64,000 nt of DNA from Paenibacillus tyrphae (GTDB taxonomy: Bacteria; Bacillota; Bacilli; Paenibacillales; NBRC-103111), in NCBI RefSeq assembly GCF_027925525.1, contig NZ_BSDJ01000010.1, positions 210,844-274,843 of the forward strand, read 5' to 3'. The position numbers and the translations under genes are program-made. This document shows, piece after piece, positions 34,711-43,222 of this stretch (positions are counted from its first letter, which is position 1; each line of letters starts with the position of its first letter). The notes below the pieces were generated by a model. It saw only the letters and a program-made list of their open reading frames with translations, had not been told where the DNA came from and made no database searches.

Positions 34711-35772
34711 ATGAGCAATAAAATCCGCATTGCCATCATCGGAGCGGGTTCGATCTCGGAATTGCATCTGCAATCGTATCGGAACAATCCCCGAGCAGAA
34801 CTCGCAGCCATCTGCGACCTGAACGAAACGAGAGCGCAAGCGAAGGCGGAAAAATACGGCATTCCGCACGTGTATACGGATTATCGCGAGCTTCTGTCCC
34901 GCCCCGATATCGACGCTGTCAGCATCTGCACGTGGAATAACGGCCACGCGCCAATCAGCATTGCAGCGCTCGATGCGGGGAAGCATGTGCTCTGCGAGAA
35001 GCCGCTTTGCAAGACGGTGGAGGAAGCGTTAGCCGTAGAACAGGCCGTGCGCCGCAGCGGGAAAACGCTGCAGGTCGGCTTTGTGCGCAGATACGCCGCC
35101 AACACGCGTATCGTCAAGCAGTTTGCGGACAACGGGGAGCTCGGCGACATTTACTATGCCAAAGCGTCCTGCATCCGCAGACTGGGCAACCCGGGCGGCT
35201 GGTTCGCGGATATCGAGCGTTCCGGCGGGGGACCGCTGATCGACGTGGGCGTTCACGTGATCGATCTGTGCTGGTATATGATGGGCAGGCCGAAGGTCAA
35301 GTCCGTATCCGGCAATACGTACCGCAAGCTCGGGAACCGCTCCAACGTCAAAAATCTCGCGTTCTACAAGGCCGCTGATTACGACGCCGGACACAACGAT
35401 GTGGAGGATTTGGCGAATGCCATGATCCGCTTCGAGAACGGGGCTTCCCTGCTTGTGGACGTCAGCTTCTCCCTGCACGCCAAGGAAGACGAGCTGACCG
35501 TCAAGCTGTACGGCGAGAAGGGCGGTGTGGAGCTGGAGCCGAAGCTTGCGATCATTACGGAGCGGCACGACACGATTTTGAATATCGTCCCGCAGATCAA
35601 CAATCTGTCGTTCGATTTCGCCTCCGGCTTTCAGGATGAGATCGATTATTTTATCGAGGTATGCCGGGGCGCGAAGGAAACGATCAGCCCGGTGGAGGAC
35701 GGCGTCGAGATGATGAAGATGCTGTGCGGCATTTACGAGTCCGCCGCTCAAGGCGCCGAAATTCGATTTTAA
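34711..35772 (+). CDS. Gfo/Idh/MocA-family NAD(P)-dependent oxidoreductase
   Basis: 353 residues. The Rossmann domain is at 1-120 with IAIIGAGSISELH and the cofactor-binding EKPLCKT (the Lys is catalytic in this family). The alpha/beta C-terminal domain follows, with GGGPLIDVGVHVIDLCWYMM. It oxidises or epimerises a sugar, cyclitol or related alcohol with NAD(P). The start is placed at ATG 34711 after ACGAGGTG; upstream in-frame sequence overlaps the previous gene in another frame and is not expected to be translated. It is the last gene of the operon, followed by a strong terminator. Confidence 0.9.
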   Translation: MSNKIRIAIIGAGSISELHLQSYRNNPRAELAAICDLNETRAQAKAEKYGIPHVYTDYRELLSRPDIDAVSICTWNNGHAPISIAALDAGKHVLCEKPLCKTVEEALAVEQAVRRSGKTLQVGFVRRYAANTRIVKQFADNGELGDIYYAKASCIRRLGNPGGWFADIERSGGGPLIDVGVHVIDLCWYMMGRPKVKSVSGNTYRKLGNRSNVKNLAFYKAADYDAGHNDVEDLANAMIRFENGASLLVDVSFSLHAKEDELTVKLYGEKGGVELEPKLAIITERHDTILNIVPQINNLSFDFASGFQDEIDYFIEVCRGAKETISPVEDGVEMMKMLCGIYESAAQGAEIRF

Positions 35773-35799
35773 CTATCGCTGCGAAGAGCATACGCTACG

Positions 35800-35836
35800 C
35801 CCGCCTAACCCGGTTATGGCGGGTTTCGTTTTTTAT
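35800..35836 (+). terminator. Intrinsic terminator ending the catabolic operon
   Basis: CCCGCC (35800-35805) pairs with GGCGGG (35818-35823), with inner pairing around CCGG, followed by TTTCGTTTTTT. Confidence 0.8.
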
Positions 35837-35856
35837 AGCTTTTTTCTGAAATATTG

Positions 35857-36946
35857 TTGCTATAAAACGAACCTAGCCCAAATTTTGTTATAATAACAGT
35901 ATCAATACTACAAAAAGTGAGCTGATTTCCGTGGAGTGGTCAGAACTTTATGAAAAGTTCTACGATATACCCCATACCGGAAAGGTCAAATTGTATGATG
36001 CCATTAAGGATACATTGTATCCAGAACAGAAAACCAATATCACAAACATGATTGAAGGCATACGTGAAGTTCGATTTAGTAACGGGCTAGCTTGTATTCA
36101 CTGTGGGAGTCTGAGTTTGAAACGAAACGGAAAGTATCGTTCACGGCAACGCTATTTGTGCAAGGATTGTGGAAAAACCTTTAACGACATGAGCGGAAGT
36201 CCACTCTCTGGTATACATCACCCTCATAAGTGGCTTCGATACTTTGAAATGATGGTTGAAGGTAAAGGTAAATCATCACCCAAAATTGCGCAAAAATTAG
36301 AGATCCATATATCCACTGCCTTTTATTGGCGACATAAAATCTTGAATGCAATACGCTCACTGGGTCATACCACTCTAAGGGGTCTTGTTGAAAGTGATGA
36401 AACCCATTTCATAGAAAGCGAGAAGGGCAAAAAAGGTGGGATTTGACACCGTAAATCACGCAAACGTGGTGGTTCAGCCCAAAAACGAGGCATTAGTAAT
36501 GAACAGATTTGTGTTGTTGTAGCTAATGACCGAAATGGTGGTATCTTCTCACAATTGGCAGGACGTGGGCGAATAACTTCTGTTCAAATCAATCAAGCCA
36601 TTGGCAAAGTTATCCATAAGATGCTGTATTATGTACGGATTCTGCAACCAACTATAAATCATTTGCAAAACAAAAAAGTATCAACCATGAAGTAATAAAT
36701 GCTCGTAAAGGCGTACATGTAAAGAAAGGTATCTATCATATCCAACATGTGAATTCGTATCACAGTCGCCTCAAAAATTGGATGAATCGATTTAATGGTG
36801 TGGCTACACGATACTTGGATAACTATTTATTTTGGTTCCGCTTCTTAGAGACGAATAAGGAAATTAGAGAAAAAATGACCCCAAAAGCAATGCTTATGGC
36901 ATCATGTCAAAAGCCAAACTTTACGAAAGTAGGTTCTTTTAGGCAA
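35857..36946 (+). mobile_element. Decayed IS1595-family insertion sequence
   Basis: About 1.1 kb with a broken transposase. Imperfect terminal inverted repeats are visible: the left end (TTGCTATAAAACGAACCTA, 35857-35875) is inverted relative to the right end (TAGGTTCTTTTAGGCAA, 36930-36946). The right end falls exactly where the coding sequence of the GNAT gene changes character. No target duplication could be recognised. The element is much more AT-rich than the surrounding chromosome. Confidence 0.7.
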
Positions 36947-36963
36947 TCCAACTTAAATTTCTG
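35931..36963 (+). pseudogene. IS1595-type transposase, one stop and one frameshift
   Basis: GTG 35931 begins a zinc-ribbon N-terminus (CIHCGSLSLKRNGKYRSRQRY then CKDCGKTF) and the start of the DDE domain (LVESDETHF, first Asp). A TGA interrupts it at 36444-36446. The frame then continues RKSRKRGGSAQKRG. Near 36630 a frameshift moves to [12 protein letters not shown] (second Asp) and on to [20 protein letters not shown], the usual C-terminal part. All catalytic blocks are still readable, but the protein cannot be made whole. Confidence 0.85.
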
Positions 36964-37410
36964 ACGACTACCTCCTTCTGGACCATTTGGAATTAACTCG
37001 TCTAACGGAATGAAACCAAACTTCTGGTACAACTTTCTTGCGGGTTGCCCATCTGGAATATCATCACCAAATGTAATAACTACTACTTCTGATGGAACAG
37101 TGATAAGTCTCAAAACATGACCTACCAAAGCTGTTGCTATTCCTGTATTTCTCGCTTTCGATGAAACAGATAACCAACCAATTTTATATTTTGGGGCATT
37201 TGATGCTGAAAATAAAATTCCACCGAGCAATTTAGAACCAGGTAATCCATCGTTCTCTCTCACACAATAAGCGCTATCTTGATTTATATTCTTCTCTAAT
37301 GCTTGTATAAACTTTGGATCATTTACCATTGGTCCAAATAGGTATTCAACCTCAGAAGCTAGCTCTAACCATCCTTTAAGGTCATCCATTGTTGCGCTTG
37401 CAACCTTCAT
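36907..37410 (-). CDS. GNAT-family acetyltransferase with IS-derived C-terminus
   Basis: 167 residues. The GNAT core is visible: [20 protein letters not shown] gives the acetyl-CoA-binding R/Q-x-x-G-x-G/A loop, and [13 protein letters not shown] is the conserved helix and strand near the end. Acetyl-CoA-dependent N-acetylation is expected; the substrate is unknown. The last 13 or so residues ([12 protein letters not shown]) are read from inside the IS1595 element, so the original 3' end was displaced by the insertion. The core domain appears complete, so it may still work. The gene is AT-rich, suggesting acquisition. Confidence 0.75.
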   Translation of the reverse strand: MKVASATMDDLKGWLELASEVEYLFGPMVNDPKFIQALEKNINQDSAYCVRENDGLPGSKLLGGILFSASNAPKYKIGWLSVSSKARNTGIATALVGHVLRLITVPSEVVVITFGDDIPDGQPARKLYQKFGFIPLDELIPNGPEGGSRQKFKLDCLKEPTFVKFGF

Positions 37411-37564
37411 AAATAACGCCCTTTCGTTTACAATATTTACCGCTAGGTCATGCGGCTATCTTAAACTGATGCAATCATAACATTTTTAGGATAATCCCAC
37501 TACTGTCATCTATAAAGCAACAATCTTTTAGAAAAAAGCTTTTTTTGTAGAGCAAAATTACTGC

Positions 37565-37595
37565 TTGCATTCGAGTTTACTCGAAGGTATATACT
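37565..37595 (+). promoter_or_regulatory. MerR-type promoter with 19-bp spacer
   Basis: TTGCAT (37565-37570) and TATACT (37590-37595) are 19 bp apart. The spacer holds the dyad TCGAGTTTACTCGA. A long spacer carrying a palindrome is the hallmark of promoters that MerR-family activators untwist. It lies directly before the merR-like gene. Confidence 0.8.
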
Positions 37596-37601
37596 TTGAG
37601 C

Positions 37602-38018
37602 ATGGAAAAATTATTAACCATTCGCCAAGTCGCTGCGGCTACAGGTCTTAGTGTCCACACCCTTCGGTATTATGAAAAAATAGGTCTCCTGTGCTCCATT
37701 CATCGCAATGAAAATGGATACCGTTGCTATTCATCCATGGATATCACTTGGATTGAGTTTCTAACTCGGCTTAAGGCTACCGGAATGCCGATCACCGGAA
37801 TGCTGGAAATCGCTGAACTGCGGAGGCAGGGGGATTCGACTCTAACGGCAAGGAGGATTCTCCTCGAAGAACATTACAGAGCAGTTCAACAAAATATGAT
37901 TGAACTCCAGAATAATCTTCATTTACTCGCCGATAAAATCGTTACTTATAAGGAAATGGAGAACAATTATTACGCCTCAAACGCCTTAAAGCAAAAGCCC
38001 GAAAAGCCACAAAAGTAA
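37602..38018 (+). CDS. MerR-family regulator, probably leaderless mRNA
   Basis: 138 residues. The N-terminal MerR HTH (TIRQVAAATGLSVHTLRYYE, then GLL, NGYRCYSS) is followed by a dimerisation coiled coil (about 80-125). No conserved metal-binding Cys is seen in the effector part, so it is not a mercury or zinc sensor; the AdhR/BltR-like small-molecule group fits better. ATG 37602 begins only 7 bp after the -10 and has no ribosome binding site, so the transcript probably starts at or near the A of the start codon. A TTG at 37596 is even closer and unlikely. The MFS gene downstream is the likely co-regulated target. Confidence 0.85.
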   Translation: MEKLLTIRQVAAATGLSVHTLRYYEKIGLLCSIHRNENGYRCYSSMDITWIEFLTRLKATGMPITGMLEIAELRRQGDSTLTARRILLEEHYRAVQQNMIELQNNLHLLADKIVTYKEMENNYYASNALKQKPEKPQK

Positions 38019-39099
38019 GTATGAAACAAGTCCTTTGCCGTTTTTCATAGCGAATTATAAGGCGGGACCGGATTAAAACCAACTAAAAATATACCAATAC
38101 TTTGATATTGCGCAATCGAAAGGATGAACACCCTTGCAAATGAACAAGTCATTCCTCACATTTTCTATCGTTCTCGGAGTATTCGGCATAATAAATACGG
38201 AGCTTGGCATCGTGGGCATTTTGCCGCAAATTGCGGAGCACTTTCAAATAAGCGCCTCTCAAGCAGGCACGCTTGTAAGCATGTTTGCATTGATCATTGC
38301 CGTTTCCGGTCCGTGTATGACACTTTTATTTTCCGGTATAAACCGAAAAAAGATTTTGGCTGGAGTGCTCGCCGTTTTCGCCATTTCGAATCTATTTTCC
38401 GCCTTTGCCCCAACCTTTACCGCCTTATTGCTGTTTCGGCTGCTGCCCGCATTTCTTCATCCGGTTTATTTTTCTGTAGCATTCGCAGCGGCAGCAAGCT
38501 CCGTTTCGAAAGAGCAGAGCGCTACGGCCGTGGCCAAAGTTTTTATTGGGCTAACGGTCGGGATGGTCATAGGCGTTCCGATCACATCGTTTATCGGGGA
38601 TCAGTTTTCGCTTAAAGCCGCATTTCTTTTTTCCTCTATCATCAATGCCATCGCACTGGCTGGAATTGCGGCTTTTATTCCGTCATTACCCGTAAAAAGC
38701 AAATTATCCTATGGCGAGCAATTGACCATTTTGACAAAACCGCAGCTATGGCTTAACGTTGCAGCGGCTTGCTTCATCCTGGCGGCCTTATATTCTGTCT
38801 ACTCCTATTTTGCGGAATTTCTCAAGGTCGTCACAGGGATGAACGGTAAAACCGTAAGCGTCATGTTAGTTCTTTTTGGGCTCAGCGGTATTTTTGGAAA
38901 TCTGCAAGCGGCGAAATATTTAAGCAAAAATAGGCTAAAAACCATTGTTTTTTATCCTCTTGTGCTTGGCGCCATTTATCGTTAAGGCTGAGAAGACTCC
39001 CTCTTCGATAAGGGGGAGATGAATCAGCATCTCTTGTGTACGAATGCGAACATACGTGCTATAATTGTAATAAAATCACCAAAAGAGGTAAATGCTTGC

Positions 39100-40208
39100 A
39101 TGTTGCATCATAAAGCTTTTCGCTTTCGCATCTACCCTACGGAGGAGCAAACGACGCTGATCCACCAGATGTTTGGATGCGCTCGCTTTGTCTTTAACCA
39201 CTTTCTTGCGAGGTGGAACGACACCTTCCAAGAAACAGGCAGAGGCTTGTCTTACCAGACCTGCGCAACCGGGCTGCCAGCGTTGAAAAAGGAATGGCCT
39301 TGGCTCAAGGACGTGGACAGCATTGCTTTGCAATCCGCCGTTCGCAGCCTGGCCGATGCGTTTGATCGCTTCTTTCGAAAGCAAAACGATCCGCCTCGAT
39401 TCAAGAGCAAACGCAATCCCGTCCAAAGCTACACCACGAAGTTTACGAACGGCAATATTGCCGTTGCCTGCGATCTGCTGAAACTTCCGAAGCTGGGATG
39501 GGTGCGCTTTGCCAAGTCCCGTGAAATCGAAGGACGGATCTTGTCTGCTACGGTGCGTCGAAACGGCACAGGCAAGTACTTCGTTTCGATCCTGTGTGAA
39601 GCAGACATCCAGCCGCTTCCTCACGTGGATACCGCCATCGGCATAGACCTCGGCATCAAGTCGTTTGCCGTTTGCAGCAGTGGAGAAAACGTTGCGAGTC
39701 CCAAGCACCTGCACACCTACGAAAAGCAACTTGCGTTTTGGCAGCGACGTTTGTCTCGTCGACTGAAAGGAGGAGCCAACTATCTAAAAGCGAAGCAAAA
39801 AGTCGCTCGCATGCATGAGCGATCGCTAACGCTCGGCAAGACTTTCTCCATCAGCTCTCGACCAAGTGGATCCGTGAAAACCAAACGATCTGTCTGGAAG
39901 ATTTGCAGGTTCTAAGTCTAATGAAAAATCACAAGTTAGCAAAGTCCATTGCTGAAGCAAGCTGGTCAAGCTTTCGCACGATGCTGGAATATAAAGCAAC
40001 GTGGTATGGTCGCACAATCAGCATGGTCGCCAAAAACTATCCAAGCAGTCAACTTTGTCATGTATGCCAATCACGCAACCCCGAAGTGAAAAATCTAAAC
40101 ATGCGAGCGTGGACCTGTTCAGGATGCGGCATGCACCATGACCGTGACCACAATGCCAGCATGAACATCTTGCAAGAAGGACTGCGTTTGTTGGCAAAGC
40201 CCAACTGA
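39100..40208 (+). pseudogene. tnpB: TnpB RNA-guided nuclease, frameshifted
   Basis: The first frame starts at ATG 39100 (AAAGAGG 10 nt upstream): HKAFRFRIYPTEEQTTLI is the OrfB helix-turn-helix start, and TAIGIDLGIKSFA carries RuvC-I Asp. At about 39820 a single-base change shifts the frame. The second frame reads [17 protein letters not shown], then CLEDLQ (RuvC-II Glu), the zinc finger [13 protein letters not shown], and [11 protein letters not shown] (RuvC-III Asp). All three catalytic acids and the four Cys are retained over two frames, total about 369 residues, normal for TnpB. TnpB proteins cut DNA guided by an RNA from the element's right end. Confidence 0.85.
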
Positions 40209-40314
40209 ACTGCGGGAACCGCAGGGATCGCTTGCTCAAGAAGAGAAGGATGCTTCTCTGTTCGCAAGAATCCCCCACTTCAGCGCCATTAGCGCAGGTG
40301 GTGGGAGTGTTCAA
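40209..40314 (+). ncRNA. Candidate right-end guide RNA (omega RNA) scaffold of the IS605-group element
   Basis: Known TnpB proteins use an RNA made from the 3' end of tnpB through the right end, with the guide taken from the flanking DNA. Here the region after the tnpB stop folds into GC-rich hairpins, the last at 40271-40306, followed by the MFS sequence TTACTGATATTTTGTGTC as the would-be guide. Only position and folding support this. Confidence 0.45.
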
Positions 40315-40683
40315 TTACTGATATTTTGTGTCGGAAGCTACTCCATTCCCGTGATTGCAATCATCATCGTATGGGGGGCCGTTTTTACCGGCGGTCTGAT
40401 TGTAAGCCAAACTTGGCTAACCTCGGAGGCCACGGAAGCACCGGAGTTTGCCAACAGTTTATTTGTTTCTTTTGCAAATTTGGGCGTCACGCTTGGCACC
40501 GCTCTGGGCGGGTGGTTTCTGGCCCATATGGGAACACGCCAGATTACTTGGAGCGGCGTATTGTTTCTGGTGCTCGCGTCTGTCTGCATCTGGTTAAAAA
40601 TCAAGCTTCCAAACGAAGATAAGAATGATTCCCGCCAACGGCCGGCGAAAATTTAACCTCACTATCGTGAGCATATCGTGAGC

Positions 40684-40718
40684 AGCCCGCCGTAACCATA
40701 AAAGGTCGGGCGGGCTGT
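40684..40718. terminator. Weak terminator between convergent MFS remnant and binding-protein gene
   Basis: CAGCCCGCC pairs with GGCGGGCTG over 9 bp. U-runs on either side are poor, so termination efficiency is doubtful. Confidence 0.5.
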
Positions 40719-40728
40719 TGTGCGGCGT

Positions 40729-42213
40729 TTACTTGCGGCTTCTCTTGTACCATTCGTTGGCCGCTTTGGTCATGTCGCTGCCGCCGCTTGCTTTCCACTG
40801 CTCCAGAAACTTGTCGTAGGTTTCCAGCGGCTCGGCCCCGGTGACGTACTTGATGAAGGCATCCTCGGCCTGCTTTTGCAGCTTCTGCGAGTGTTTCGAG
40901 ATGTCCGCCATCGGCGGGGCGTAGGTCAGCGCGTCGGTGTACAGGATTCCTTTCGCATTCGCTTGGTACGTTTCGTAATAGCTCTGGACGAACCCGTTTT
41001 TGCGAACGCGCGCCTGCCAGTACGCCTCGTAATTTTTCTCGTCCGTTCCCGTCAGGAAGTCGCTTCCGAAGTTCCATTCGTCGTTAAATTTGGGCAGGAT
41101 CGGATAGTACTTGCCGCCCTTCACTTCATGGTGTACCCCTTCCTGGCCGATGGCCAGTCCCTTGAAAATATCCTTCTCCAGCTTGAGGTCCAAATACTTC
41201 ATCGCTTCCTCTTTATTCGGAGACCACTTCGGGATGGCGATAAACCACGGAATGCCGCCGGTGCCGACCTGCGCCGCTTTCCCGCTGTCTCCCGTCAAGT
41301 AAGGCAGGATGCCGATCTTGGCGTCCGGGAAGTTTTTGGCCAGCGCGTTGTTGAGATTGGCGGCGTCCCACCACCCGGACCGGAACATGAACGCCTTGCC
41401 GCTCGTGAACTTCTCCAGCAGCTTGTTCGGCTGGTTGATCGCCCATTCCGCGTCGAGCAGCCCCTCGGTGTACAGCTTCTTCATGAACGCGAGATAGTCC
41501 TTCGTCTTGGGGTCTTCGACCATATGCACGATTTTGCCGTCGCTCTCTCTCCAGTTCGTGCCCGGACCGTAATACCAGCCAAAGGTGGAGCCGATCTCCG
41601 CGTGGAACGGATCTTTGCCCCCGGTTATCGGGATGACGTTTTTCTTCTCCTTGACCGTCTTCAGCACGGCATACAGCTCGTCGCGGGTCGCCGGAGGCTT
41701 CAGCCCCAGTTCATCGAGCCAATCCTGCCGGTACACGAGCGCCGTTCCGGTTGCCACGCCCGAGCTGCCTTCCGGGATGGCGTACAATTTGCCGTTCAGT
41801 CTGGCGCCGTTCCACGAGGCTGGGCCGATCGCTTCCTGCATGTTTTTGCCGTACTTCCGGATCAAGTCGTCCAGCGGCTCCAGCGCGCCGGAGGAAGACA
41901 GCTTGGCGTACTGGTTCGCGTTCAGCTTCATGATATCGTAGGGCTCCTTGTTCGCCATGAGCAGGTTCAGCTTTTCGTCGGCGTTTTCGACCGGCAGCAT
42001 ATCGTACTTGACGTCGTAGCCGGTTTTTTCCTTCAAGTATTTGCCGACCGGGTTGTTGTTCGGATCGAACCGGTTGTACTGTAGCAGCTGGCGCAGTTGC
42101 GGCTTCGCTGTGCCCGATTTGGTCGGTTCGGGGGCCGGACCCCCGCCGCCGCAGGCAGTTGCGATGGAAGCGAGTACGGTCACGGACAGGATGGCAGCCA
42201 GTTTCTTGGTCAT
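40729..42213 (-). CDS. Extracellular solute-binding lipoprotein, LplA/YtcQ type
   Basis: 494 residues with a lipobox (ASIATACGG, Cys near 21). The mature protein has the long family-1 fold of the LplA/YtcQ group: NNPVGKYLKEKTGYDVKYDM, a PYDIMKLN segment, LNGKLYAIPEG and YRQDWLDELGLKPP. These proteins bind plant or bacterial oligosaccharides, for example pectin or xylan fragments. It is the third gene of the minus-strand transport operon after the two permeases. A perfect AAAGGAGG site precedes the start. The locus has no ATPase gene, so a shared MsmX-type ATPase elsewhere must energise it. Confidence 0.88.
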   Translation of the reverse strand: MTKKLAAILSVTVLASIATACGGGGPAPEPTKSGTAKPQLRQLLQYNRFDPNNNPVGKYLKEKTGYDVKYDMLPVENADEKLNLLMANKEPYDIMKLNANQYAKLSSSGALEPLDDLIRKYGKNMQEAIGPASWNGARLNGKLYAIPEGSSGVATGTALVYRQDWLDELGLKPPATRDELYAVLKTVKEKKNVIPITGGKDPFHAEIGSTFGWYYGPGTNWRESDGKIVHMVEDPKTKDYLAFMKKLYTEGLLDAEWAINQPNKLLEKFTSGKAFMFRSGWWDAANLNNALAKNFPDAKIGILPYLTGDSGKAAQVGTGGIPWFIAIPKWSPNKEEAMKYLDLKLEKDIFKGLAIGQEGVHHEVKGGKYYPILPKFNDEWNFGSDFLTGTDEKNYEAYWQARVRKNGFVQSYYETYQANAKGILYTDALTYAPPMADISKHSQKLQKQAEDAFIKYVTGAEPLETYDKFLEQWKASGGSDMTKAANEWYKRSRK

Positions 42214-42267
42214 CGAAAAACCTCCTTTGGATGGTCATGGTTGAAGTAAAGACATGGTTCACTACGG

Positions 42268-43209
42268 TTATTCCTTGACCGAGCCGACAAGAACGCCTTT
42301 GACGAAATAGTTTTGCAGGAACGGGTACACGAGCAGGATCGGCAAGGTCGCGAGCAGAATCGAGGCCGCTTGAATCGCTTGCGGCGACGTGTTCATGGCC
42401 GCGTCCACGTTCATCTGTGCGCCGAGCTGCAGGAACGTATCGCTGGAGGAGACGAACAGCTCCTTCAAATACAGCTGCAGCGGCTTGTTCTCCGGGGTGT
42501 TGATGTAGATCAGCGAAGCGAAGTAATCGTTCCAGAACGCCACGGCGTAAAACAGCGCGATCGTTGCCAGCACAGGCAGGGACAGCGGCAGCGTGATGCG
42601 CCACAGGATCGTCAGATTGCCCGCCCCGTCGAGCTTCGCCGATTCCTCCAGACTGTCGGGCAGGCTCTCGAAATAATTTTTAATGATGAGCATGTTGTAA
42701 ACGCTGATCATGGCGGGCAGGAACAGCACCGGCAGCTTGTCGATCAGCTGCAGGCTTTGCATCAGGAGATAGGTCGGGATAAGCCCCCCGCTGAACAGCA
42801 TGGTGAAAATGTACATCAGAATGAACCATTTTCGGCCGCGCAGCCGGGGTTTGGACAGCGGGTAGGCCGCCAGCGTCGTCATGAACAGCGCCAGCAGCGT
42901 CCCTGCGACCGTAACGAACACCGAGACTTGAAACGAAGCGAGGAACAGCGATTGGCTCATGACGTACCGGTACGTGCCGATCTGCCAATCTACCGGCAGC
43001 AGCGAGACGCGCCCGGAGACGACGGCTTCCTCGCTGCTCAGCGATTTGGCGATCAGATTCAGGAAAGGGAACATCGTAGTCAAGCCGAGCAGCACGAAGA
43101 ACGCGTAGTTCAGCGCCGTGAACGCCCGCCCGGCGGGCGAAGCCGACATGCTGCCGCGGCGTGGGCGTTGGCGGAGTGCGGACTTTGCAGCGTGTGACAT
43201 TTTGATCAT
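42268..43209 (-). CDS. Sugar ABC transporter permease, LplC/YtcP type
   Basis: 313 residues with six transmembrane helices. It starts with a basic N-terminal region, then ALNYAFFVLLGLTTMFPFLNLIAKSLSS, the typical first helix of LplC/YtcP proteins. The EAA loop is SLPDSLEESAKLDGAGNLTI. The C-terminus ends in FLQNYFVKGVLVGSVKE, a conserved tail in this group. It pairs with the permease at 43223-44161 and lies 13 bp after it. Ribosome binding site AAAGGAGGAG. Confidence 0.92.
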   Translation of the reverse strand: MIKMSHAAKSALRQRPRRGSMSASPAGRAFTALNYAFFVLLGLTTMFPFLNLIAKSLSSEEAVVSGRVSLLPVDWQIGTYRYVMSQSLFLASFQVSVFVTVAGTLLALFMTTLAAYPLSKPRLRGRKWFILMYIFTMLFSGGLIPTYLLMQSLQLIDKLPVLFLPAMISVYNMLIIKNYFESLPDSLEESAKLDGAGNLTILWRITLPLSLPVLATIALFYAVAFWNDYFASLIYINTPENKPLQLYLKELFVSSSDTFLQLGAQMNVDAAMNTSPQAIQAASILLATLPILLVYPFLQNYFVKGVLVGSVKE

Positions 43210-43222
43210 GAGGCTCCTCCTT

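Larger units (their letters stand above)
38980..40314 (+). mobile_element. tnpB-only IS200/IS605-group element (IS1341 type)
   Basis: About 1335 bp inserted into the MFS gene without target duplication. The left end has a hairpin CTCCC/GGGAG near 38998-39019. The right end has the imperfect hairpin around GCGCCATTAGCGC and CCAC/GTGG at 40271-40306. No tnpA is present, so it needs a transposase from elsewhere. The left flank reads ATTTAT and would be the target/TAM sequence. The outer limits come from restoring the MFS reading frame. Confidence 0.8.
38134..40656 (+). pseudogene. MFS transporter split by an IS605-group element
   Basis: The N-terminal part (38134-38979, about 282 residues; SFLTFSIVLGVFGIINTELG, then IGLTVGMVIGVPITSF as motif C) and the C-terminal part (40315-40656; LLIFCVGSYSIPVIAI to the stop) join in frame as ...GAIY-LLIF..., giving an intact 395-residue DHA1-type exporter if the element is removed. 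The start is TTG 38134 with AAAGG 10 nt upstream, or ATG 38140. It lies 115 bp after the MerR gene, so it was probably the drug exporter controlled by it (BltR-Blt-like arrangement). It is inactive in this state unless the element excises. Confidence 0.85.

Noticed and set aside
39815..39830. Programmed frameshifting in tnpB
   Set aside because: No slippery heptamer or downstream structure is seen, and TnpB proteins are not normally made this way.
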